Part shown: positions 53,358 through 64,000 of the stretch, in pieces
How positions within the stretch are numbered: position 1 is the stretch's first letter
How the letters are laid out: each line of letters opens with the position of its first letter
Source of the DNA: Liriodendron chinense
Lineage: Eukaryota > Streptophyta > Magnoliopsida > Magnoliales > Magnoliaceae
DNA length: 64,000 bases
Reading direction: 5' to 3'
Assembly: GCA_003013855.2 (NCBI GenBank)
Contig: ML058526.1
Span: 4,526,001 to 4,590,000 of the forward strand
The notes under the pieces: generated by a model
Databases searched by the model: none
Told to the model about the DNA's origin: nothing
The model's input: the letters and a program-made list of their open reading frames with translations, nothing else
Program-made: the position numbers and the translations under genes

Positions 53358-55377
53358 CCCTCTCTTTCTCACCTCCATCCAGTACCAAGAAATCCCCCAT
53401 TTTCAGTCGTGCCCCTCCATCTCCCCTTACTGCGGCATTGCAAACAGGCGGACGACAAGCACATTGAGTCTCTCTTAGGTCTCTCACTCAACAAGAGGTA
53501 GCTTCCAAAACCATCAGAACGAGGAATTTTGTGTGAAATCAGAGGTATGATTCAGAGATTAGGGTTTTATTCATCTCCTCTCTCTCTCGTGCAATTTTCT
53601 AATCTTTTTCACACCATCAGATTCCAATCCTGAAACAAGGAAAAGAAAAGAGAGAGAAACAGGTACCAATATTTTTCCAATTCCATTTTCTTTTAATTTT
53701 CTGTATTTTTTAGATTTTGGATTTATTTCCCCAACTCAATTTCCTCTCCACTTTGGTAGATTGCCAAAATTCTACTTGCTTGTCTTTAATGCTGAAAACA
53801 TACCTGTTAATGAATCTTAATTTCCAATTGAGTAATGCAAATGGGGATTTGGGTCACGACGTAATCGTGAGATCCAGATCTCCACATCGTTCATCATGCA
53901 TTTCCTATCATGTCAATTCATATGCCCAAAATTCAAGCTAGTCCGTTCGTCAAGTGGGCCATGGTGTTGGTTGAATTGTAGTTTTGGCTAGGTTTTGCCA
54001 AGCCAAACTGAGACTCCCACAATTATAGTTCAACATAGGTTTCTTACCATCCCTTGCATAGGGTATGATCCAAAACACGTTTTGGCAAAAAAAAAAAAAA
54101 TGGGGCCACTAGAGCATGGTTAGAATTGACTAAATGAAGATATTTTTTGGGCATGGTTCATCCAAGATGGGGCCACTAGAGCAATGGATGTGATGAACCA
54201 AGCATTTCTTTGGTTTTCCTGATGTTTTGGAACATGTGGGAATGTGGCAGTTTGTATACAATTCCTGGATTGCTTGTCTGGTGGTATCCACCATGAATGT
54301 GCCATGATCAAAATAGTTAGGTAGTAATACTTACCTAGACCACTAAGATAAGAAACTCAAAACTGAGGCTGCCATACCTTTCTAGTCATACCGTATGCAA
54401 GGGATGACCTTCTCTCTCCCTGCCATACCTTTCTAGCCTTTTGATAGACTGCCAATTGTATAGTTAGGGTTGTCTAATTAATGTGATTCCAGGCTATCTG
54501 TAGTTAACAATGGGGATTTGAACGGTCCCAGTTCCATTTGAACCATGGCTTGAATGAGGTGCCACAAATTACAATTTGATTGGTGCTACTTCTATTTAAT
54601 GATGATGATTTTAGTCTTATTTATATATGTTGTATACAATATAGGTGTGCCCATAACAAAACAAAAAAAAAATGTGGGCCCATGAAGAGAATTGACTTAT
54701 GGTTTACATTCAATCCTTACCTGTGGTCCCAGATGAAGATCGGATGAAAGCAGATTGGGCACTACCCACAAGGACATAGGTAGAGAAGGACAATCCTATC
54801 AGGGACTCATTTTCCACAGTATTAATGGCCCATCTTCCATAAAACAAATTGATGGCTATGTATTTCTTTTTTTTCCTTACAAATTCCATTTCTAAAAAGA
54901 CATCTTGCTGGCTAGGATCATTTGACTAATACAATCTCTACATGTAGTCCACCTATGTTCAGGCTGAATGATGAACAGTGTAGACCCTATGCTTGGGTAT
55001 GACATATTGAGAGTTGTTGATGACTAAGATGAAATTTAAAATTCTTTTGATTGACAACTTACACAATTCATTTTTATTTATTTATTTATTTATTTTTTTG
55101 CAAATGTGTTCCATTATGGTTGTTTTGCCAATCAAACTTGTAATTTCAAATCAAGGTATTTTGAAATTTCTATACAAATTTATTTTTTCCCTTCTTTTTA
55201 GAAAAATAAGGATTGGAATTTTGTCTCATCTTTGTTTCAATTGTTTGAATGCATGTTGAAGTGATCTTTGTTTCAATCACTAGGGTTTACTTTGGAATTG
55301 TGGCCTAGGAAATGGAGTCCCAGCCAAATGTGGGTGTAAAGAATCAACGTGGATTGTCTATTACTTCATGTAGCACT
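53171..55377. other. No gene assigned; CT tract and leader-like sequence
   Basis: 53312-53354 is a CT tract, followed by pyrimidine-rich sequence resembling a 5' leader, as at 33740-33780. Poly-A at 54090-54103, a TTTA repeat at 55073-55095. No coding exon recognised. Confidence 0.5.
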
Positions 55378-56165
55378 TGTTGGGGTCCCAAAAGGTAGGG
55401 GCCCTTAAAATAAGCAAAATAGCCATATACCCTCAAAAGAATCACTCAAAACGCCTTCTGGTGCACGCGAAACGGAGATTTACAAAAATTCCCTTACTTG
55501 GCCAATTTTGGTTGAAATCTCCAGCGGGCCCCGCGAATTATCGTGATCAGAACCGTCCAGAATTGGATCCGTAAGTTCAGTATCATTTATGGTGAACAGT
55601 GCATGCGATCTCACGATCAAACGGGCCCCACAAACCCCCCAAAATTTAAAACCCAAATGGTGGAGTTCCTATTTACGTCTCCACGCACCCATAAATTCGG
55701 ATACCCCACGCCCCCAAAAAATCACTAAAAACAGGAATTCATTTAAACGCATTTCGGAGTCCTACGCACCCGAAAAATGCCCCACGCACCCTTAAATTCA
55801 ACAGATTTCAGGATTTTCATTTAAGGGTATTTTGGTGCCCCATGCACCCCAAAAATGGGTCCACGCACCCTTAAATTCGACGCATTTGATATCCATCATT
55901 TTAGAGGCATTTCAGAGTCCTACGCACCCAAAAAATACCCTACACATCCATTAATTCGACTAAAAAAAATAGGCACTTAATTTTTAGGTGTGTTGGAGCC
56001 CACGCACCTGTAAATTAAGTCCCACGCACCCAAAAAATTAAATATTTTCCAAAATCATTTTTGGGTGCGTCGGACCTCCGCACATCAATTTTAAGGTGTG
56101 TTGAGGGTATTTTAGGGGTGTGCGGCACGTGGCAGCTCCTCATTGGCCGAGCTCCGGTGTCTTTG

Positions 56166-56178
56166 GCTATAAATACCC
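56166..56178 (+). promoter_or_regulatory. Candidate TATA box of the Tat/Ogre-like LTR
   Basis: CTATAAATACCCC, in the element's own direction and about 70 bp upstream of the solo-LTR insertion, which would now interrupt transcription from it. Confidence 0.5.
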
Positions 56179-56245
56179 CTCCCGACGAGTCATTTGGACG
56201 TTTTTCAGAAAGAGAGAGAGCTGTCGTCTCTGGAAACTCGAAATC

Positions 56246-57975
56246 TGTTCGCTTCCCCAAGTGTAGGGTTGCGATGTAGTAATAAACTCGATAAGACCGA
56301 GGTCGATCCACAGGGACTTATGTATGAATTCACAAACACATCCAACAGTTTCTATTAAAAAGCTAACAATCGGATTTTGTATGAGATTGATGTAAGTAAC
56401 AACTTTGAACTAAATTGAAGGTAAACAATTATAAAAAGGCACTAGGGGTTCAAGGATCCACTTGTAGCAATCCTTGATGATCAATCTGCTGTGGTTTCTC
56501 ACTTTCTCAACTAGAATCGATATTAAGATCTATCTAGCCGGATGATAGAGCTGTTAAACCATATAATCTGTCATATGTAAGGCCAATGTATATGATTCAC
56601 TCAATGCAAGCTAGGATGAGCATGCTCAATTGCATAGGTCAGTCCCAATTCCAATAAACTAAGTTCATAATCATGATCATCATTAAGTCCTGTCACCAGA
56701 CAAAGCTAGATCATGATTTGAACTTGAATCAAATCACATGCACAGTCCCATACATAATTCAGAAAATCAGAAAAGTAGAACTTTGGTAGGAAGTTCCTAC
56801 ATGAAGATCATAGTACTAGAGCGTACTCCAATTCCTCGGATCATACAGGTCTAGACTAACACAAAGCAATTAAGAACTTAAGTAATTCTCCCAAACATCC
56901 ATGAGTCATCATAAGACTAAGAAAAACTACTTAGAACTTGTATTAACTTCAAACCATTGTTCATAATCATGAAATCCAACTTAAAAACCAACTAAAAACG
57001 AATTGAAACATCTTAGATCCACTACAAGCTTCACCTCTTAGCCCTAGCTAAGAGGTTTAGCTGCTCATGATCCAAGGAAACATGAAACAACTAAGAAAAA
57101 CATAAAAACAGCAAAACAAACTAGAAGGAGTTGTGGAACTCCGAAATCCACTTCCGCCGCCTCCCACCTTGCTCAAACTCTTTTTAGATACCCTAGGAAC
57201 GATCCCTATGTGTCCTTTTATAGCTTTGGAACCCTAGGTGCGAAGAAACTTCGAGAAATCCCGCAGATTTGCGTTTTGCGCAGAGAATTTTCGGAGCTTG
57301 CTGAAGAAGTTTTCCTACGCAGCCGACCGGTTGGACCCCTTGTCCGGCCGGTTGGAAAAAGTGCTTGCAATTGAAATTTTCACTGGAGTGTTTTTTTCAC
57401 AGTCCGACCCACCAGCCGACCGGTCGGCCAGTCTGTCTGGTCGGTCGGTCAGTGGGTCGACCTTCAATCTGCTGAGTTTTCTGGACATTGCAATGGATAG
57501 GCCGACCCTTAATCTGGCCGGTTGGCCGGCCGGTTGATCAGTGGGTCGGCCTTCATAAAAATGTGTCCAGAGATTTTTCTCTTTCTGGAGGGTTTGGCCG
57601 GCCGGTCAATGGCTGTGACTGGCCAGTCGGTGGACATGAACTTGGCTGAAATCTTCAGCTTCTCCTCCTTCATCTTTAATGTGCTTTTGCTCCACCTTTA
57701 CTCCTTCATTACTTTGATCTTCAAGATGCATAAATGACCTATCCTAGCCCTCATTTGATGACATTCTCTCTTTTACTCCTTGCTTCCTTCTTCCTCTTAG
57801 TCCTCCTCCGATCTTCATTTAATGCTCTTAAAGGGATCTTTTTGGTCTCCTATTAGGTGAAGTCCACTCTCATTCCTCAATCACAACACATGCATTAAAT
57901 TAGTCTTTAAATCATGAAACCTTGCATAATGAGTGATGAATTGGGGTTAGAATATGCACAATTGAGAGCTTAACA
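56246..57975 (-). mobile_element. Solo LTR related to the LARD-like family
   Basis: 1730 bp starting TGTTCGCTTCCCC and ending GCTTAACA on the plus strand, flanked by the perfect 5-bp duplication AAATC (56241-56245, 57976-57980). The first 80 bp match the plus-strand left edge of the LTRs at 41 and 4947 (GCGATGTAGTAATAAA, GATAAGACCGAGGTCGATCC). It also has ACCGGTCGG-type repeats at 57320-57620. The interior and second LTR are lost, as expected from recombination between LTRs. Confidence 0.92.
57320..57620. repeat. GGCCGGTTGG/GACCGGTCGG repeats in the solo LTR
   Basis: About ten variants of GCCGACCGGT(T/C)GG and its complement. This is the counterpart of the ACCGGTC palindromes in the LTRs at 41-6856. 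Confidence 0.75.
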
Positions 57976-59325
57976 AAATCCCCGCTGGAAACCCTCGCCG
58001 GAATACTTTTCCGATCACCGGAAACCCTTCCCGCTCGCCGAAATATCTCCCGATCGTCAGCATTTTCCCCACAGGTCCGAATTCTGATAAATCATTAAGT
58101 GTGGGCACGCACCCATAAAATGGTCCCACGCACCCAAAAAATGGCCCACGCGTCCATAAATTCGGGTCCCACGCATCCATTAATTCGACATAAATAAGAG
58201 AAGTGCATCGGACTCCCACGCACTCGAAAAATGCCCCACGCATCCGTAAATTTGGGTCCCACGCGTCCATAAATTCGACCAAATTCAGATTTGCACATTC
58301 GATCCCACGCACCCGAAAAATGCTCCACGCACCCCTAAATTCATAAAAAAATTCGGCACTTAATTTTTAGGTGCGTTGGAGACCACACACCAGTAAAATA
58401 AGTCCCACGCACCCAAAAAATCAAGTCAATTACCAAAATGTTTACGGGTACTCTAGACTCAATTTTACGTGTTTTCAAGTTCCGTTTGAGCCTATTTTGG
58501 GTATTTCGAGCGTTCCGGACGCAATGAAATGGTTAAATGGACGTTTCAGAATCTCTAAACAAGCAGAATCGCACATCTTCGAGGTTCGACCTGATTCGAC
58601 TCGATGAATGAAATGACTTCTCGGAAAGGAGCCGCCATCATCCAGAACTATGCGAATATGTCATCATTTATATCTATTGTAAAGATGTGATCCGATTTGG
58701 GTCGTAAGCTATATAAACGGGACTATGGTTATCACGATAAACCATATCAAAGAGTTTCGATTCTCTACAAAGCAATTGCTATGAACTGCCGCAACACAAC
58801 AGTCGATGCCCTACCCATTCAAACGGTATCCGTCGGTTGGGCTACTCAGGTACACACAACTGTAGAATAGACTTCCCGAGGTCACCTATCCCTACATTGA
58901 CAGGCGCGGGCCCAAAGTCGTCCATCTCAGTCATAAACCCTGATAGTCTTAGTATGGATCTCCAGCCAAAACATGGGACATAGGATATCTGGCTAATACA
59001 AAGACGGTTTAGTACATAGCAAAACAAATATAGGTCTCTACGACCACAAACTCTAAGACCATAGTCTCTGCTGACTAATCTTTTGCCTTTTAATCAAAGG
59101 TCATCGATCATTCGATGTAATTAAAGGGCTCGTGACAGATTACGGCCTGGAATGTACAAGATCTCAAGATTTCTGGAATAAAATTCGCCTTGCGATATCT
59201 CTTCTTGTGTACTTTTGTGAACGCTTGTGATTATCTATGAATGTTTCCATTACTCAGAACCCCAGAGCAATAAAACACCTTTTACACGAAAATGTCCTTG
59301 TATCATTTTCTAGTTCCAACAAACT

Positions 59326-59342
59326 GGCGACTCTACTGGGGA
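59326..59342 (+). other. Primer binding site, Tat/Ogre type
   Basis: TGGCGACTCTACTGGGG three bases after the LTR end. A second partial copy (CTGGCGACTCTCAACGGG) lies at 59464-59481. Confidence 0.8.
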
Positions 59343-59694
59343 TCGAACAATACCAGAATCTCTGGTTAGTTCTGAGTATAGAAACGCTCTAAGATCAATC
59401 ATTCGTAGACACGAATGTGTATGTAGGAGATCTATCGCGAGGCATAATGTTTTGGCGCCAAACTGGCGACTCTCAACGGGAACGTTCTTCCCTTCATCTC
59501 TAAGGCAATAGACGGTAAATCAAAGGTTTTCAAACCACAAACTCCCACAACTACACAGTATTTGTCTTCTTCTTGCTTATTCCTGTTAGTTTATGTACCG
59601 CGATCAATGGGTTCACGCTCCCGGCCGCGTTATAACTGTTCTAACAATTTCCTAACACCACAGAATTAGCAAGATACTAGAACAGACAAAAGAA
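59343..59694 (+). other. Leader of the Tat/Ogre-like element
   Basis: Untranslated leader, no open frame with protein character. Confidence 0.5.
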
Positions 59695-61744
59695 ATGGCA
59701 TGCTCGGTAACCAGTTTATGCACCTTCCTTGCCACCGGAGGCTTCAGCTTCCCCCATTCCACCGCAACTACAAACCCAAGCTCAGAATGGCTGTTGGTTG
59801 AGACACGAAGGCAGAAGAGGGAACAGAAGAAAGCCGTCATTATAGCAGCGTATAGGAAGGTGAACATTGCAAGACCTCGCCCAGCAATCAGGAGATAGTG
59901 GCAACCAAAGCGAGAGCAGAAGATCCCTATCAACAGGCAGATCATGTCAGCTAAGCCTGCGCCTGTGATGACAGTCGAGCAGTTCCCGCCGTTATCCAAG
60001 ACCGCTCGCGCCTCGCAGAAACCTACCAGGCCCGTGCATGTAAAATCCAAATCCATAACAACCCTCGAACCGAAACAGAGGCCGGCTCAGGAAATCCTGT
60101 TAGCACAGGTGGTAATGGTCCAAGTGGCCGCATAAGAAAAAGAAGAACCTTATGAGGCAGATGAATTACCTCCATTCCAAGATCAGATCGATAAATTGGT
60201 TGAGGCTAATCGCGAGACAAACGATCGAATGAGGGCTATCCAGGAAGCCTTGACCACTTTGATAGCGCAGAATGCCACCAGAAGTATCGCACCGCCCACC
60301 CGTCAGTCGGCGGAAGAGTCCCAAGGGGCAGCGGAAGATCCGACTGAGCCTGAACCGCCCGTCCAGCTTAGGGTCGCGCCAATGGGACGTGCGCCGCTTT
60401 TCACATCTCACGTATCACGAGAAGAGTTATCCCAAACAATAGCTCACATGATGTAGCACGAAAAAGAAAAAGAGAGGAGAGGCAGCTACAAATATCGGGT
60501 CCCATACCCACCAGAGGTAGAAGAGATACCATTCCCGGCCAATTTCAGATGCCCGGACTTTGGAAGGTTTGACGGCAGAGGATCGCCGGAAGAACACATC
60601 ACCCACTTCTTAACTACGTTAGGAAACTGGTCTACAGTCTCGCAGTACTGCATGCGGCTATTCGGATCTACCCTAACAGGGAAGGCCTTTCAATTGTACA
60701 TGTCGCTACCGGCCAGCTCTGTAAGGACATGGGAGCAAATGCAGGACACCTTCATCTCGAAGTTTTTCGCTACAGAGAGAGAGAGAGATCTCACTAACAG
60801 ACCTGGCGATTATCAGACAGAGAAATGGTGAACCAGTCGAGAAGTTCATCGACCGATGGGGAACCACAGCGGCTCAATGTCGTGAATTACCCAGCAAAGG
60901 TGAGCAGATGAAGATGTGTCTAAGGTCTCTAGACCCGATGATCTCGTATGGCTTGTCAGGCAATACCTTCAACTCCTTTCGCTAGCTGGCGACGAAAGTG
61001 CATTTGGTGGAGGAAGCACCATCCCGGGTAAACTTCAGACCCGAGAGACAGAAGAGAGAGGTGGGAAGAGTAGTAGAGACTCACCAGGTCGACAAGAGCA
61101 GGGACCAGAAAGACCGAAAACGTCCCGCTGCCGATCATGGGCCAGAGATGAAAACAACAGTCATACAAGACAAGAGTAAAAGGCCCTATGTACCCAAACG
61201 CATATCAATAGCCGAGAGAGAAAGGGCGAACGGCCCATATACATTCGATATGGCCGATCTAGTTCCGATCATGGAACAATTGATCGAAGAAGGCTTAATA
61301 CGTCTACCAGAACCTGTCCGTCCCCATGAAGTAGGACGAATAAATGATCCCAAATACTGCAAATATCATCGATGAATCAGCCACCAGACAGAAGATTGCT
61401 TCTTCCTGAAAGGGAGGATACAACGGTTGATCAATCAAGGGGTCATCAGCATGAAGGTACCTGAGACAGCAAAGGAGACAGCTGGGATGATTTCAGCAAT
61501 CCCAATGGAAGATGACACCAACCGATCGACCTCGTTCCCTGAGCCGACGGAACCATGGACCCTGGTCAGTAGCAAGAAAGGACATGAGAACAGACGAAGG
61601 CTCGTTAACCGAAGGAAGAGCAGAGGAAGAGGAAGGAGAGAAATGTTACAAGGGCAGGTACGACCCGTGACAGACATGGCACATTGCGGAATGGTGTCGT
61701 TCGTCGAACAAGCACCCGACCGAAGAGATCCCATAAGCAGTTGA
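59695..61744 (+). pseudogene. Gag of the Tat/Ogre-like element, with stops and a frameshift
   Basis: One frame from the ATG at 59695 continues past in-frame stops at 59896, 60133 and 60454. It reaches the gag core (FPANFRCPDFGRFDGRGSPE, HITHFLTTLGNWS, KAFQLYMSLPASSVRTWEQM). In the GA run at 60774-60790 the frame shifts; the second frame carries on as NGEPVEKFIDRWGTTAAQCR. A last segment (60998-61375) has DMADLVPIMEQLIEEGLIRL and CKYHR…HQTEDCFFLK, the knuckle-like end of Tat gags. Not translatable as one protein. Confidence 0.82.
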
Positions 61745-61899
61745 GGAAGAGGTTGACGCAGTCATCTTACGATCAGGAAAGCAAATGCTTGACCGTACTC
61801 CTCCAAGACCGGACAGCGCGATACAAGAAGACGGTAACCCTAACAGACCACAAGAGAGACCTCGCATGCAGAAATCTAAAGAGAAGGTCGTTGAAGCCA

Positions 61900-62735
61900 C
61901 AACCAGTCAGCCAAGCCTAAGACTAGTGGCGTATGACGTTGTGTCGCACTTACGAAAGGTTCCCGCCCCCCTAAGCATATACAATGCTTTATGTCTCTCA
62001 AAAGTGTACTGAGATATGTTAATTAATGCTTTACTTGACAATGAAGTCAGGGAGGCCATGGTGATAGAGATAGAAGAAGAAATGAATAATACAGATAAAT
62101 TTTGGGAGGGGTATATACCGGTGTTGTAAGTCATGCCTGTCAACCATCCTTCAACAGGGATACTGAGGTTAAAAGAAGACCGCACGATCGAATCAATAGA
62201 CCACAATCGCCCGTTAATGGTCACAGGAACAATCAGGGATACTGAGGTTAAAAGGTTCATGTTAGACGATGGGTCTGCTGTAAATATCATGCCATTGTAA
62301 ACACTACAGAGGCTGGGTTATAGACAATCGGCATTACGCCCGAGTCTCATGATGATTCAAGGTTTCAATCAAGACAGTCAGCGTACGCTTGGATCAATCA
62401 CGGTGATGGTGGAGATCGAAGAACTGACAACGAAAGTAACATGTCAGGTGATCGATGCAGTGACAACATACAACCTCCTCTTAGGAAGGCCCTGACTCCA
62501 TCAGAATCGCATAGTCCCTTCGACGTATCACCAGTGCTTCAAATATAACAGAGATGGTGTCCAATACAGGATAGCGGCAGATCCGAAGCCATACACAATA
62601 GCTGAGTCATTTTTTGACGATGCAAAATATTACAACTTGTCCGATATCGATGAGACCAACAAGAAGCCCGACGTAATGAAGAAAGGGCAAGGGGTGAAAC
62701 CTCGAATTGAGAAGTTCAGTGTAGAAAAGTAAACC
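61900..62735 (+). pseudogene. Aspartic protease region of the Tat/Ogre-like element
   Basis: The active site reads FMLDDGSAVNIMPL (62253-62297), then a stop. Further on, IEELTTKVTCQVIDAVTTYN and LLLGRP match the end of the domain. A 21-bp phrase CAGGGATACTGAGGTTAAAAG occurs at 62156 and again at 62234 (shortened: GGGATACTGAGGTTAAAAG), so a local duplication has occurred before the active site. Confidence 0.8.
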
Positions 62736-63437
62736 TCAGCCCATCACTCAGGAAAGACCCCGATATCTGTTGGAAAATCACCCTCAGCCGATTACGAAGA
62801 AGTTCTATGTGGTACCGCAACATCTACAACATCCAAGGCAGTCCGTGTTAAAACTGATCTCATATCAACACATGAGTGTGCTCAAGTCCAGCGTCAATAT
62901 GCCGGTACCCAAGATAGGAAGAACCAAACCATTCTCGAAAGTTCCAAACCAATTCGTCGTGCCGTCAAGAGATATAACCCAGAAAGATATCAAATTTCAC
63001 TCAGGGCCAAGCCAGCCGGTACCATCAAAAGAGAGAGAAAGGGAAGGGAATCTGCCTAACCCCAACCGATAGAAGAGAAGAGATATAGCAGAGCCAGCCG
63101 GAAGATTATGAAGAATATGGGATTCTTCGGTCAAGGTACAGACACAAAGAAGAGATTGCTAGCTCCGTTTGAAGAACATAAGCAAGTGTACAGAAATGGA
63201 GAAGGTCTAGGAGACAAGGCAAGCGTAAACATGGTGACCATTGGCCCGGTGGAAAAAATTCAAGTGCAAGACCCTATCGACATTATCCAGCCAAGCGTCG
63301 CGCCTATGCAACTAGAAGATGGCGGACAACCGACGATTGATGAACTCGAAGAGGTGAATTTGGGCACCCTCGAAGAACCCAGGAATACATATTTGAGCAG
63401 AAACGTCCCAGAAGATGAAAGAGAGAGATACATATAG
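62736..63437 (+). pseudogene. Protease to reverse-transcriptase linker
   Basis: Open pieces 62770-63072 and 63108-63437 have no catalytic motif. The second ends in an acidic stretch (NLGTLEEPRNTYLSRNVPED) typical of the segment before reverse transcriptase in Tat elements. Confidence 0.65.
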
Positions 63438-64000
63438 CTATTGAAGGAAAATAAGGACATCTTTGCCTGGACATATTCAGAAATGCTCGGGCTCAGCCCG
63501 ACAATCGCCATGCACAAGCTGAGTATCATGAAGGAAAAGAAGCCAGTGAAGTAATCGTAACGACGATTTCATCTTGGCATTATACCCAAGATTGAAGAAG
63601 AAGTCAAGAGACTGATCCAGGCCAGGTTCGTTCGAGAGGTGAAATACCCCCGATGGATCTCAAACATCGTGCCAGTCAAGAAGAAGAACGGACAGATCCG
63701 AGTTTGCGTTGACTTCCGGAATCTTAATGAAGCCTGCCCTAAGGACGATTTTCCTTTACCAATTCCAAAATTATTGATTGACAGCACAACAAGATATGCA
63801 GTAATGTCCTTCATGGACGGATATTCAGGATATAATCAAATTCGCATGGCCCCGGAAGATGAAGAAGCTACAGCCTTCCGCATAACTCTCAGAATCTACT
63901 GTTACCGCGTGATGCCCTTTGGATTGAAGAATGCAAGGGCAACGTATCAGTGCGCAATGCACGTTATATTCCAAGATATGATGCACAAACACGTCGAATG
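63438..64000 (+). pseudogene. Reverse transcriptase of the Tat/Ogre-like element, 5' part
   Basis: Reads LLKENKDIFAWTYSEMLGLS, then two stops near 63552-63560, then an open run to the window end. That run contains KYPRWISNIVPVKKKNGQIR, VCVDFRNLNEACPKDDFPLP, MSFMDGYSGYNQIRMAPEDE and YRVMPFGLKNARATYQ. CPKDDFPLP and FMDGYSGYNQI are the Tat-lineage signature. The YxDD box lies beyond the window. Confidence 0.88.

Larger units (their letters stand above)
55378..59322 (+). repeat. 5' LTR of the Tat/Ogre-like element, split by a solo LTR
   Basis: Contains about 15-20 copies of a CCACGCACCC(A/G)AAAAATG-type repeat at 55680-56070 and 58100-58410, on either side of the insertion. TATAAATACC at 56168-56177 is a good TATA box; a TATATAAACG motif lies at 58710-58719. 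Confidence 0.82.
55378..64000 (+). mobile_element. Tat/Ogre-like Ty3/gypsy retrotransposon, left part
   Basis: The left LTR runs TGTTGGGGTCCC…TTCCAACA from 55378 to 59322 and contains a later solo LTR (56246-57975); without it the LTR is about 2.2 kb. The primer site TGGCGACTCTACTGGGG (59326-59342) is the type I associate with Tat/Ogre elements (tRNA-Arg by memory). Gag, protease and reverse transcriptase follow in order on the plus strand. The gag-protease part has several stops and a frameshift. Reverse transcriptase is cut by the window end, so integrase and the right LTR are outside. Confidence 0.88.

Noticed and set aside
59652..60056. 134-codon minus-strand frame with hydrophobic segments
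   Set aside because: It is the antisense of the gag region of the Tat/Ogre-like element.

Overview
The window is nuclear DNA of a flowering plant. It holds a plant-type cation/H+ exchanger gene with introns, plant LTR-retrotransposon lineages with tRNA primer sites, a CACTA transposon, Tourist-like MITEs and long dinucleotide tracts. Nothing in it is bacterial or organellar. The species cannot be named from the sequence; the very many palindromic elements built around GTGGGGCCCAC give the genome a distinctive flavour.

Layout. 1-7270: a degenerate GGGCCCAC minisatellite interrupted by a young non-autonomous LTR retrotransposon (41-6856, minus strand, 5-bp target duplication, two 1910-bp LTRs). 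7270-9510: a MITE and several palindromic elements reaching the 5' side of a gene. 9776-24691: the one clearly intact host gene, a CHX-type cation/H+ antiporter of 781 codons in three exons. Its second intron is 11.8 kb and holds a CT/TA microsatellite, a 1-kb minisatellite, a complete but decayed CRM-like Ty3/gypsy element (14859-20664) and a Tourist-like MITE carrying palindromic elements. 24692-28630: intergenic, no gene seen. 28632-29286: another Tourist-like MITE.

29338-45773: a 16.4-kb CACTA transposon with 31-bp perfect terminal inverted repeats, CGACGGA subterminal arrays and a 3-bp ACA target duplication. No transposase is visible. It carries fragments of three unrelated host genes with introns retained: a GH28 polygalacturonase, a PUX10-like UBAX/UBX-domain protein, and the signal-recognition-particle receptor alpha subunit. 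It also contains several palindromic elements.

45774-64000: almost entirely repeats. It contains a second, internally deleted CRM-like element (47609-51914) with a smaller LTR-element remnant nested in it, two palindromic elements beside TA tracts (52114-53053), and the left part of a Tat/Ogre-like Ty3/gypsy element (55378 to beyond the window end). The first LTR of that element is split by a solo LTR related to the element at 41-6856.

The host gene and the transposon cargo do not form a pathway. The story is of nested transposition: four LTR insertions keep exact 5-bp target duplications, so their boundaries are firm, and one CACTA element has acted as a gene collector.
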